This document shows, piece by piece, positions 1-8,603 of a stretch of DNA of 15,389 nt. Both the position numbers and the translations under genes were made by a program. Source of the DNA: Candidatus Omnitrophota bacterium (GTDB lineage: Bacteria > Omnitrophota > Gorgyraeia > Gygaellales > Profunditerraquicolaceae); contig JAQUKF010000016.1 of NCBI GenBank assembly GCA_028719265.1, positions 1 through 15,389 of the forward strand, written 5' to 3'. The notes beneath the pieces were generated by a model. The model did no database searches. It worked only from the letters and a program-made list of their open reading frames with translations, and had not been told where the DNA came from. Position 1 is the stretch's first letter. Each line of letters opens with the position of its first letter.

Positions 1-2541
1 GGAAGGGTAGAGTTGACATTCGACTCCGATTACGTACTTACGGGAGTGAGCAGTGTTTCGGGGTTTGATGCCAGCATAGCCGTCTCCGGCAGCGTCCTGA
101 TCATTACCTTGAATGCCCAATTGGAAGCCGGTGAAGCCTGTTCGTTTACCATACCGAATATCAAGAACCCCGGTGCCCAGACTACCGAGCCGTTCTCGCT
201 GGTTACCAAGGATTCCACCGGCACATCCCTTGATGAAGGTACTATAGCCGCTAAGGTTATCCAGCCTGGTTCCCTGACCGGGCTTTCCATATCCGCCCTT
301 TCTTATGAAGTAATGGGCACCAGCGAAAGTACCACTTATACCTTTAATTTTACCTGCGGCCACACAATACCAGCCAATGGTTATGTAAGGATAGGGTTTG
401 ATGCGGATTACGCTGTAGATAACGCCGTGAACTTAAGCGCAGGCTACCTGATATCTTCTAAAGGGGCCGGATACCTTTTGATGAGGACTACACAGGAACG
501 CAGCGGAGCCTGCTCCATACAGTTGAGCGGCATAAGGAACCCTTCATATGTGCAGACTACCGATAATTTCACGCTGGCTACACAGTTATCTACCCAGTTG
601 GATATCGACACAGGTACTATCGGCGGCATTACCACTACTGCCGGTTCCCTTACCGGTCTTTCGGTGGTTGCTTCCAACTCCAAGATCGCCGAAACATCTT
701 CTTATACATTCAACTTTACTTCTGACCATGCTATTGCCGTAGGAGGGAAGGTAGTTATAACCATGGATTCCGATTATAACCTTGAATCGATCCTTTCAAC
801 GGATGTTTCCGGCAATGACGGTTCGACCATAGCGGTCAGCGGGCAGGACCTGGTGATTACACTGGGAGAGCAGGTGTTTGCCGCCAGCGATGTATCTTTG
901 GTCGTAGCTAATATAGTTAATCCTTCATATGTGCAGACCTCGGACACCTTTGCTATCAAGACCAGGAATCCGGAGGACGGTTTGATAGACGAAGGCAGCG
1001 CCGCCGGCGTAACATTCGAGCCGGGAACTTTAACCGCTACAGGCGTAAGCGCAAGCGATTCACAGGTAAACGCCCAGTCAATATATACTTTTGCGTTTAC
1101 CCTTGCCCACGCTATTCCTGCCGGAGGGTATATCAAGATAGACCTGGATAATGATTATGATATAAGCGCTTCTTATCTGTATTTGGTATCGGGGTATTCC
1201 TTTGAAAAGAATGCCGAAGAGGCATATTTTATGCTGCAGACAAACAGCGCGAAAGCAGCCGGTTCGAACATAAGCATTTCCATAGCCGGTATCGCCAATC
1301 CGCCCTATAGCCAGATGACCGACGATTTCCTTATCGATACCCAGTCAACTAATCATAGCGGTATCGATTCCGGAGTGATCGGCGGGGTGGAGATTATTGC
1401 CGGCCAGCTTAGCGGGATTTCCGTTTCGTCCTCCGGGAATAATTACGTTGCCGGAGCTCAGACAAGCTATACGGTTTCATTCACTACCGTCAACGCCATA
1501 GATGCGGGAGGACAGGTCAAGGTTACTTTCGATGCGGATTACGGTTTTGATCTGGACGGCAGCGTAACGGGTAACGCCGGGGCTACGGCTTCGGTAAGCG
1601 AAAATGTAGTTAGCGTAACTTTGGGTACGGCGGTAGCCGCAAATGAAGCGGTCAGCCTGACTATGGGCACATTCACGAACCCCGGTTACGCCCAGACAAC
1701 CGATGAATTTTCCGTAAAGACATACGATACTGCCGGATATGCCTTGGATTCGGGCAAGGCGGCGGGCAGGGAGATTACTATAGGAGCACTTACGTCCCTG
1801 TCTGTAACTTCAAGCTCTTCAGTCGTGCTTAATCCGGATACACAATTAAAGTTCAGCTTTAGTATTCCGCATACTGTCCCGGTTGACGGATATATCAAGA
1901 TTACCCTGGACAGCGATTACGATATAACCTCTCCTTATATCAAGAGTATAAGCGGAGCCAACCTGACCCTGCTTACTGCCGCAGGCAGCCTTGACGGGTA
2001 TCTTTTATTCAAGGTAAACACCGCGCTTTCGGGAGCGATAAGCGTCGAGGTAGGCGGTATTACTAATCCTTCTTATGAACAGACCACCGCGGATTTTGTA
2101 GTTACGACCATGTACACCGGAGAGCAGAGTATCGATACCGGGACAATTTCCGGCCTGACTATATCTTCTGGTACGCTGACTGCCGGTTCCGTAAGCTGCC
2201 TGGATAATTATGCCGGCTCTACCACGGATTATACGGTCGCATTCACCGCTGTACACGCCATACCGGTTACCAGCAAGATCGAGATAATCTTCGACGCGAA
2301 TTATAACTTAAGCGGCGTCTCTTTAAGCAGTCCGGCGGGCGCAATTACTGTTTCAGGAAGTACCGTGAGCATATCTTTGGACGCGGCTGTAAGCGCAGCG
2401 TCCGCTGTCAGTTTACAGATAGCCGATGTAGTTAACCCCGCATATTCCCAGACGACGGACAATTTTGATATTACGGTCAAGGATGTTGCGAGCAATACCG
2501 TAGATGAAGGTGAAGCGGCGGGGATCGCCATATTGCCCGTG
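1..2541 (+). repeat. Seven tandem ~125-residue repeats of two alternating subtypes
   Basis: Approximate units are 1-294 (partial), 295-660, 661-1044, 1045-1422, 1423-1803, 1804-2190 and 2191-2541. Each carries a Tyr-Thr-x-x-Phe strand, an Asp-x-Asp/Asn-Tyr turn, and an Asn-Pro-x-x-x-Gln-x-Thr-x-x-Phe signature near its C-terminal third. Units 1, 3, 5 and 7 end with a D-E/S-G-x-A-A-type motif. Units 2, 4 and 6 end with I-D-T/S-G-x-I-x-G. The true period is therefore a dyad of about 250 residues. The units have diverged at the DNA level; one exact 17-base match, at 541-557 and 922-938, remains. I do not recognise a named family. Confidence 0.8.
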
Positions 2542-5500
2542 CAGGTACAGTTCATGACTCCGGCTTCCGGGGATATTTATTCCGTAGGAGACAGCAAGAT
2601 CATCAAGTGGCAGGTAACAGGCGGTAATATATCCAGGTCAACCAGCCACTGGTCGGTGCAGTTTGCCTCCGACAGCGGTTTTTCTTCTCCAATGACCGTG
2701 CATGAAGGTCTGGCAAGCGTTGACGCAAGCAATAATATGTATTTTACCTTGTCCGTCGATTCAAGTATGATAGCGGAGAATGCCTATTTGCGGGTTACTT
2801 GTATCGATGACCTGTATACGGATGTTACCTCTACTTCGGAGCAATTCAGCATAAGGCCTGTTGCCGGGTTCGTGAGTTTTATAACGCCGTCCGCGGCCGT
2901 AAAGTGGGCCATAGGCAGCAGCAGCACGATACAGTGGTCAACGCAGGGTGCAACCAGCAATAATTTCAAGATCCAGTATTCGGCCCAGGGAGTATGGACG
3001 ACCATTTATGAGGAAGGGGTTAGCGGTACGGGTGAAGTAGCCAAGTCCTCAGGCGAAAATTGGTATGAAGACACATGGTCTTATTCCTGGAACATTCCGG
3101 CCGCGGATAACCTGCCTGATACCGGAGTAATTATAAGGATAACCAACATCGATAATAATATAATTACCGGGACCACCGAGGCCTTTGAAGTGGCTACCGC
3201 TTACATAGAAATAATCAGTCCTGCCGAAGGTATCACCTGGGTAAGGAATGAAACGAATGATATAACCTGGGAAGGTTGGGGTGAATCGGGAACGCGCTTC
3301 AGCATAGAATATGCGGATGCTTCCAGCGGGACTAACCTTGAGATTTACACCGGCGAGGTAGAAAGGACCCTTTCGGAAGGAAAGTGGCTGTACAGTTATT
3401 CCTGGCTGGTTGGGGTAACCCTTGAGCCTACGGATGAGGCGACGATCACCATAATTAATCTTGATAATAATGAAATCTATGATACTTCTGCAGCCTTCAG
3501 CGTAAACGCCAGCGGTAAGCTGGAAATAACCGCTCCGACAGAAGGGGGCAGATGGGTTGTTGGAGCAAAGTACGCCATAGAATGGACCTCTGAAGGCCAG
3601 GCGTTGAGCGCCTCTTCCTTAAGGATAACCTATACGGCTGATGGAATAAATGAAACCTTGATCAGTAATTCTACCTCTAATACCGGGAGTAAAGATTTCA
3701 CTTGTCCTTCCACTGCTTTGAATAACGTGAAGATACATCTTTATCAGATAGACGGGGATGTTACAGCCGAAAGCGGCAGTTTCAATATAGTGGCGGTTCC
3801 TTCCCTTCAGTTTATATCCCCGGCTGCCAATGATAACTGGGTTGCCTCTTTCGACAAGGAAATAAAATGGAGCGTGTCGGGAGAGGGGGCGACCAAGAAA
3901 CTGGTGGTCAAATATTCGACTGACGGCGGGGCAACCTATCCAAATACGATATTTGATTATACTGCCGATTCTTTTGACGAGAAGATATCTTCCGTTACCA
4001 GCGGTACGGTTACCACCTATACCTTGCCCTGGGTCGTACCGGTCGACTACAGCAACAATGTCAAGATAAAAGTTGAGGATATGGGGATAATGCGGCTGGT
4101 AAGCGGCAGCTATACTCCTTTGACCCTCATAAGCAGCAAGTTTTCTATAACCGCTCCCCTGGCAACGATCGTGCACCCGGCAGGCGGCGAGGAGTGGATC
4201 GCCGGTACGGAGCACGAGATCATTTGGTCGGAAACAGGGGTGTTGGGCAAGGATATTAAGATAAGCTATTCCGTTGACGGCGGATCGACCTATCCTTATG
4301 TTATATTCGAGAATGCCTCCGGCGACAGCACAATATACGATAACTATATAACCGTTGCCGATGAGTTATTCAGCTACAACTGGACGGTTCCCGATACCAT
4401 CTCTTCTATGTGCCGTGTCAAGGTAGAGGGATTGGGAAACAGCGGAAGCGGGACATCTTTGGCAAACTTCTCCATCAAACTGCCTACGATAACGGTAAGC
4501 TCTCCTGCGGCAGGGGACCTGTGGGCGATATATGATACCTCTAAGATGATCAACTGGAGTACGGTTGGCAAGGTCAGCGAGCATCTGAAGATAGAATACT
4601 TTAAAGACGAATCCACCTCCAAGGTCATACTTGAAGATACCAACGGGCCAATGACCTCTTATAGCTGGGATATAACCGAGGGCTTTACGGATTATGTTTC
4701 TGAGAACGGCTGGATAAAGATAACCGACTTGGAGTCTTCGGATACCTTTGGCCAGGAGGTCAGCGCGTTGTCAGAACAGTTCAACCTCTCCTTGCCCGGA
4801 TTTGATATCGATGTCCCGGCGGAGCCATTGATCACCGGCAGCTCTTATACTATAACCTGGCAGGGTATCGGTATGTATTCCGCCTGCAGCGAAGAAACGG
4901 GAAATACCGTACGCCTGGAGTACGGGGTAGGCGATAATCCCGAATGGGTCACGATCGTCTCTTCCACGCAGAATGACGGCTCTTACGAAGGATGGGTGGT
5001 GCCCGACAGGCATTCCAGCGACGTTAAATTCAGGATAACCAATACCAGGTATTCATTTATTTCCACAATTTCCGAACCGTTCAAGATCATGGGTTCTTTC
5101 TCGATCAGCAGTCCGGATACCGGCACAAAGCTTTTTGTGGGCCAGGAGCAGATGGTAGAGTGGGCTACCAGCGGAACTATCAATAAGATAAACCTGTATT
5201 ATTCCAGGAACGGCGGCTCTACCTGGACGACATTGGCCACCAATACTACCAATAACGGGTTCTATATGTGGACGATCCCGGACGCGGTGCTCGTTGACCG
5301 CTCCCCTAACAGCAATGCCTATTTTAAGATAGAGGATGCTACGGATGCAGCGGCTTATGCCGTTAGGCAATATACGATAAGCTATTATAAGGTAACCTGG
5401 AATGTTATCGATGCCGACGGCTTGGTGGGCGACCTGGACGGCTTAAGCATATATACGCTGGATGTAACCGACGATAATACGGTTTGGGAAGACAGGACAG

Positions 5501-7635
5501 GTTTGAGCTGTTCTGCCTCCATCAAGAGCGGCGGGGTTGATGCCGATGATATAGTCCTCTATTATTATCCCGGGCATCTTTATCAGACCACCTGGTCCAG
5601 AGACGCTTACCTGGATGCTACCGTCCAGCCTTCTCCGTGGAACGCGGACGCTGACGGTAAGGAGTTTACCGTAACATTGGCTACCAAGCTGGTCACAAAA
5701 ACCAGGACTGTTTATTCCTCGGTAACTTATGACGCTTCACTGGATACCTTAAGCATACAATGTTGGCTCCAGGAGGAAGAGAAGCTGCTTACCGAGCTGG
5801 CCGGGCTCCAGGGGTGCCTGGTAATAATTTATGACGACGAAGACAACGAGATCAAGACCTTTGAATACGATGCTTCGGAATCGGATGCCAGCGGCGTCTT
5901 CTGGACAAAGTGGGTAAATCCTGGCTTAGAGAGGAATAAGTCTTATTTTGCCCGCTTCAGGATACAATACGAAGGTGCATTCCATTATGGAGGCAGGACA
6001 TTTGAAATAAGCTCGGCTTCGCAGATCGAAGATATCGCCGAATCGGTGAGCGCGGGAGTAATTGCGATTACCTCTGCCATTTCCGAAAGCTCCGAACAGA
6101 TCAAGGCGAAGATCGAGGAGACGGCGGAAGAAACCCAGACTAAGGTGGCCTCGGATATCGCTGAGGCAAGACAGTCTATTGAAGGCACGGTTACGGTCAT
6201 CGGCGAAGAGAATAAAGCGGCGATCAATGCCGCCGCTTCTACGGTAAAAGAAAAGGTCGGCAGGGAAGCCTCCAGCCGCATATTGAATGGTGAAGCATTT
6301 ATTAAGACCGGCAATAAACTGAAGATCAGGTACCAGACAGATTCCGGGCTGGCTCCCGAGATAGATGTTTATGATACTAATAACAGGCAGAGGGTAACCA
6401 AGGGCGCAATGACGGAGGTGGATGATACAGGGGTTTACGAATACGAAGTTAATTTCCTGAGCGGCTGGGGTGAAGGTTCCTTCTCGATAGTCTGCTCCGA
6501 ATCGACCCACGGCACCATCGACGGTATAACCATAGAGGTAGTTAACGCGGACCTGGAGGATATCAATAGCGCGGCGGTTGTCTCAATGTCGCAGTTGTCC
6601 AATATCGATACCGACGAAATGAGAAATCTGTCCACCAGTATCGGCATCGTCAGCTCAAGTATTGAAAGGATCGTCGGTACGATGACCGATTTGAGCTCGA
6701 TGAGCACGCAGATCTCCGCTTTGACCAACGATATCCAGAAGACGGTCTTTGATCAGCTCTCCGTGGCCTCCGAAAAAATGAAGGAGATAGCCAAGCAGCA
6801 AAACGTCAAGATTGACAAGATGATCGATGTATCCGAGAAAGGCCGCGAGGATGTGAGCTATCTCAAGAAGAAGACGCTGGAGATTAAGGCGACCGCCGAG
6901 CTTACCAACGATATAATCTCCAGGACTAATGATAAGCCGATAACCAAGAGCTGGCTTGAGCCCGGCAGTATCCTGATGAACGCGGTGGTGGTCAATCCTT
7001 CGACCACGAGAAAACAGACCGCTATGCTTAAAGCTTACCTGCCCAAAGAAAGCAAGCCGGAGGACATAGTGGATCCGGGGGATCTCTCCGTAAGTTATGA
7101 CGTGCAGGAGAACCTTTATTATGTTTACAAGGAATTCGAGCTCGGACCGGGAGATATGGCCAAACGGCAGATAGAGCTCAAAGATGTGTGGGTAATACCC
7201 GAAAGCGAATTGAACGCAACGGTAGAGAGAACGGATGAGATGCTCCGGGATTTGAAGGGAAGTTCTTTCTATACCAGGGCCGCCGCCATAAAAGAAACTA
7301 TTCAGACAAGAATAGCCCAAATCCTGGATGCGCAGAAGAAGGCTTTGGATGTTTTGCCTGACGCCCACATAGCTGCCTATAGGGCTAATATGCAGATATT
7401 GAACTCGATCAGGGAGGATATGGCTAAGGTGGAGGCTATGCTTCTTCAGGCCAAGCCTGCCGTCGGCCTTGCGTTCAATAAGGTATTTGTCAAAACCAGC
7501 TGGTGGATAATCCTCTTGGTAGTTGTCTTCCTGGGTTTGCTTTCATTCGGTCTTTTCATCGTTTGGCACAAACAGGCAAAAATGGCGCAGATAGAAAAGA
7601 AGAGCGATAAGTCCGATGAAACAATAGGTCAATAA
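1..7635 (+). CDS. Giant modular surface protein with C-terminal membrane anchor (5' partial)
   Basis: The frame is open from base 1 to the TAA at 7633-7635 (2544 codons), so the true start lies upstream; the TTG at 13 falls inside a repeat and is not a credible start. Order of parts: seven ~125-residue beta repeats (1-2541); nine Kre9/KNH-like modules (about 2542-5385); a beta-rich part (5386-6020); a helical coiled-coil stretch (6025-6288); a small beta domain (6289-6543); a second coiled coil (6544-6930); another beta domain (6931-7195); a helical stalk (7201-7480); one transmembrane helix (about 7501-7566, beginning SWWIILLVVVF); and a Lys-rich tail of about 20 residues. The design suggests a long extracytoplasmic rod held in a membrane by its C-terminus, perhaps an adhesin or envelope spacer. 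No catalytic motif was seen. A function is not assigned. The tail is too short for signalling, and the coiled coils do not make it a chemoreceptor. Confidence 0.9.
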   Translation, partial: GRVELTFDSDYVLTGVSSVSGFDASIAVSGSVLIITLNAQLEAGEACSFTIPNIKNPGAQTTEPFSLVTKDSTGTSLDEGTIAAKVIQPGSLTGLSISALSYEVMGTSESTTYTFNFTCGHTIPANGYVRIGFDADYAVDNAVNLSAGYLISSKGAGYLLMRTTQERSGACSIQLSGIRNPSYVQTTDNFTLATQLSTQLDIDTGTIGGITTTAGSLTGLSVVASNSKIAETSSYTFNFTSDHAIAVGGKVVITMDSDYNLESILSTDVSGNDGSTIAVSGQDLVITLGEQVFAASDVSLVVANIVNPSYVQTSDTFAIKTRNPEDGLIDEGSAAGVTFEPGTLTATGVSASDSQVNAQSIYTFAFTLAHAIPAGGYIKIDLDNDYDISASYLYLVSGYSFEKNAEEAYFMLQTNSAKAAGSNISISIAGIANPPYSQMTDDFLIDTQSTNHSGIDSGVIGGVEIIAGQLSGISVSSSGNNYVAGAQTSYTVSFTTVNAIDAGGQVKVTFDADYGFDLDGSVTGNAGATASVSENVVSVTLGTAVAANEAVSLTMGTFTNPGYAQTTDEFSVKTYDTAGYALDSGKAAGREITIGALTSLSVTSSSSVVLNPDTQLKFSFSIPHTVPVDGYIKITLDSDYDITSPYIKSISGANLTLLTAAGSLDGYLLFKVNTALSGAISVEVGGITNPSYEQTTADFVVTTMYTGEQSIDTGTISGLTISSGTLTAGSVSCLDNYAGSTTDYTVAFTAVHAIPVTSKIEIIFDANYNLSGVSLSSPAGAITVSGSTVSISLDAAVSAASAVSLQIADVVNPAYSQTTDNFDITVKDVASNTVDEGEAAGIAILPVQVQFMTPASGDIYSVGDSKIIKWQVTGGNISRSTSHWSVQFASDSGFSSPMTVHEGLASVDASNNMYFTLSVDSSMIAENAYLRVTCIDDLYTDVTSTSEQFSIRPVAGFVSFITPSAAVKWAIGSSSTIQWSTQGATSNNFKIQYSAQGVWTTIYEEGVSGTGEVAKSSGENWYEDTWSYSWNIPAADNLPDTGVIIRITNIDNNIITGTTEAFEVATAYIEIISPAEGITWVRNETNDITWEGWGESGTRFSIEYADASSGTNLEIYTGEVERTLSEGKWLYSYSWLVGVTLEPTDEATITIINLDNNEIYDTSAAFSVNASGKLEITAPTEGGRWVVGAKYAIEWTSEGQALSASSLRITYTADGINETLISNSTSNTGSKDFTCPSTALNNVKIHLYQIDGDVTAESGSFNIVAVPSLQFISPAANDNWVASFDKEIKWSVSGEGATKKLVVKYSTDGGATYPNTIFDYTADSFDEKISSVTSGTVTTYTLPWVVPVDYSNNVKIKVEDMGIMRLVSGSYTPLTLISSKFSITAPLATIVHPAGGEEWIAGTEHEIIWSETGVLGKDIKISYSVDGGSTYPYVIFENASGDSTIYDNYITVADELFSYNWTVPDTISSMCRVKVEGLGNSGSGTSLANFSIKLPTITVSSPAAGDLWAIYDTSKMINWSTVGKVSEHLKIEYFKDESTSKVILEDTNGPMTSYSWDITEGFTDYVSENGWIKITDLESSDTFGQEVSALSEQFNLSLPGFDIDVPAEPLITGSSYTITWQGIGMYSACSEETGNTVRLEYGVGDNPEWVTIVSSTQNDGSYEGWVVPDRHSSDVKFRITNTRYSFISTISEPFKIMGSFSISSPDTGTKLFVGQEQMVEWATSGTINKINLYYSRNGGSTWTTLATNTTNNGFYMWTIPDAVLVDRSPNSNAYFKIEDATDAAAYAVRQYTISYYKVTWNVIDADGLVGDLDGLSIYTLDVTDDNTVWEDRTGLSCSASIKSGGVDADDIVLYYYPGHLYQTTWSRDAYLDATVQPSPWNADADGKEFTVTLATKLVTKTRTVYSSVTYDASLDTLSIQCWLQEEEKLLTELAGLQGCLVIIYDDEDNEIKTFEYDASESDASGVFWTKWVNPGLERNKSYFARFRIQYEGAFHYGGRTFEISSASQIEDIAESVSAGVIAITSAISESSEQIKAKIEETAEETQTKVASDIAEARQSIEGTVTVIGEENKAAINAAASTVKEKVGREASSRILNGEAFIKTGNKLKIRYQTDSGLAPEIDVYDTNNRQRVTKGAMTEVDDTGVYEYEVNFLSGWGEGSFSIVCSESTHGTIDGITIEVVNADLEDINSAAVVSMSQLSNIDTDEMRNLSTSIGIVSSSIERIVGTMTDLSSMSTQISALTNDIQKTVFDQLSVASEKMKEIAKQQNVKIDKMIDVSEKGREDVSYLKKKTLEIKATAELTNDIISRTNDKPITKSWLEPGSILMNAVVVNPSTTRKQTAMLKAYLPKESKPEDIVDPGDLSVSYDVQENLYYVYKEFELGPGDMAKRQIELKDVWVIPESELNATVERTDEMLRDLKGSSFYTRAAAIKETIQTRIAQILDAQKKALDVLPDAHIAAYRANMQILNSIREDMAKVEAMLLQAKPAVGLAFNKVFVKTSWWIILLVVVFLGLLSFGLFIVWHKQAKMAQIEKKSDKSDETIGQ
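2542..5385 (+). repeat. Array of nine Kre9/KNH-like Ig-fold modules
   Basis: Modules begin near 2542, 2869, 3205, 3517, 3799, 4159, 4486, 4798 and 5095 and are about 95-120 residues long. Each opens with a strand plus Pro (such as ISPAEG, VHPAGG or SSPAAG), then W/Y/L-x-x-G or a variant, then I-x-W followed by a Gly-rich turn; several end with a W-x-V/I-P strand. This matches the pattern of the Ser-Thr-rich/Kre9-KNH family (Pfam PF10342) as I remember it, a beta-sandwich common in fungal wall proteins and bacterial surface proteins. The eighth and ninth modules lack the first Trp. Role inferred: structural spacer or glycan contact. Confidence 0.7.
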
Positions 7636-7681
7636 GGAGCCAAGTGCCGTCAAAAGAAGGGTCAGGATAGAGGCGTTCCAT

Positions 7682-7720
7682 AAGGGGGTGTTCCGGAATC
7701 AAGAGGACACCCTCTTTTTT
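7682..7720 (+). terminator. Rho-independent terminator after the giant surface gene
   Basis: Bases 7683-7693 pair with 7705-7715 (11 pairs, two of them G-T wobbles) around an 11-base loop, and the stem runs straight into a T run ending at 7720. It lies 47 bases after the TAA of the giant gene and 10 bases before the next promoter, so it separates two transcription units. Confidence 0.88.
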
Positions 7721-7729
7721 AGTATATTC

Positions 7730-7758
7730 TTGATTTAAAATCCTTGATATGGTAAAAT
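7730..7758 (+). promoter_or_regulatory. Predicted sigma70-type promoter for the peptidase-cyclase-ATPase operon
   Basis: A -35 box TTGATT (7730-7735) is separated by exactly 17 bases from a -10 box TAAAAT (7753-7758). Each box differs from consensus at one or two positions. Transcription would start near 7765, giving a leader of about 35 bases with a T-rich stretch (7767-7781) before the ribosome binding site GGGAGG (7790-7795). No other convincing promoter was seen upstream of the ATPase genes, so this may drive the whole run 7799-15389. Confidence 0.6.
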
Positions 7759-7798
7759 TTTAGTGGGTTTTTTTGTTTTTTAAGTCGGCGGGAGGCTT

Positions 7799-8584
7799 AT
7801 GCGCGCAAGGAATAAAGTGTGGGTTAAATGGGTATTGGCCGTCCTTTTTCTGTTTTGTCCTTTGACAGCCCGCGCCGCGGATACATCCTGGAATAATGTA
7901 GAGAAAAGCAAACACTTCCTTATTTATTACCAGGATGCACCGGCCGATTATATAAACCGCCTGGTAGTGGAGGCGGAGAGGTGTTATAAGAACATCACCA
8001 GTTATCTGGGGTTTGTGAGGTTTGATTTCTGGATATGGGATAACCGCTGTAAGATATTCCTGTATCCCGACGAGGAATCTTATTTGAAGAGTACCGGAGC
8101 CGCCAGCTGGTCGCGGGGGCATGTCAAAATCCTGTCGAAGGAGATCAGTACCTATATCTGGCAGGAGATGTTTTTCGACACGATCCTTCCGCATGAAATC
8201 GCGCATATTATTTTCAGGGAATTTGTGGGATATAATAAGGCATTGCCGCTCTGGCTTGATGAAGGGGTGGCTTGCATGCAGGAATACGAGAGTAAAGAGC
8301 GCCTGGCTACGGCCAAATGTCTGGTAAGCCTGAACTTATACACGCGCCTGAGCGACTTGTCTAAGATCAGGGATTCCAGCGTGATCATCCCTTTTATCTT
8401 TTATAACGAGTCCGCAAGCCTGGTAGATTTTCTTTTGAATAAATACGGCAGAAGGAAATTTGTGGATTTCTGCCGTTCATTGCGCGATCAGCCGGATTGG
8501 GAACAGTCACTGAAAGGCGTCTATAAAATAAAGAGCATGGATGAGCTGGAAAAAGAGTGGGTTGCGTATCTAACCGAGAATTAA
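7799..8584 (+). CDS. Secreted zinc metallopeptidase, peptidase MA-like (gluzincin)
   Basis: The 261-residue protein starts with a signal peptide: basic N-region (RARNK), hydrophobic core at residues 11-23, and likely cleavage after ARA at residue 26. The zinc site is HEIAH at residues 132-136, with a downstream LWLDEG (151-156) whose E155 is the probable third ligand. This spacing is typical of the peptidase MA-like/gluzincin families. No membrane anchor follows, so it should act outside the cytoplasmic membrane. The substrate is unknown. The ATG at 7799 follows GGGAGG at a short spacing of 3 bases and gives a complete signal peptide. It is the first gene after the promoter and lies 19 bases before the cyclase gene. 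Processing of an envelope protein is possible, but only by inference from location. Confidence 0.83.
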   Translation: MRARNKVWVKWVLAVLFLFCPLTARAADTSWNNVEKSKHFLIYYQDAPADYINRLVVEAERCYKNITSYLGFVRFDFWIWDNRCKIFLYPDEESYLKSTGAASWSRGHVKILSKEISTYIWQEMFFDTILPHEIAHIIFREFVGYNKALPLWLDEGVACMQEYESKERLATAKCLVSLNLYTRLSDLSKIRDSSVIIPFIFYNESASLVDFLLNKYGRRKFVDFCRSLRDQPDWEQSLKGVYKIKSMDELEKEWVAYLTEN

Positions 8585-8603
8585 AAGTTGAAGGAGTGGA
8601 GTT

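Noticed and set aside
13..15. TTG at 13 as the start of the giant gene
   Set aside because: The frame is open to base 1 and the codons before it continue a repeat strand seen in the other units, so the start is outside the window.
541..938. Direct DNA repeat (17 bases at 541-557 and 922-938) as a mobile-element or recombination site
   Set aside because: It encodes the conserved NPSYVQT motif of two protein repeats and is explained by repeat homology.
3619..4215. Long antisense open frame of 198 codons (similar ones at 6655-7368 and 14652-15263)
   Set aside because: They lie opposite well-supported genes, have no recognisable motifs and no ribosome binding sites that stand out; they look like shadows of codon bias.
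6025..6930. Methyl-accepting chemotaxis-type signalling coiled coil in the giant protein
   Set aside because: The coiled coils lie before the single C-terminal transmembrane helix, on the same side as the surface modules, and no chemoreceptor hairpin motif is seen.
7744..7749. Second -35-like box TTGATA
   Set aside because: No -10-like sequence lies 16-18 bases downstream; that stretch is a run of G and T.
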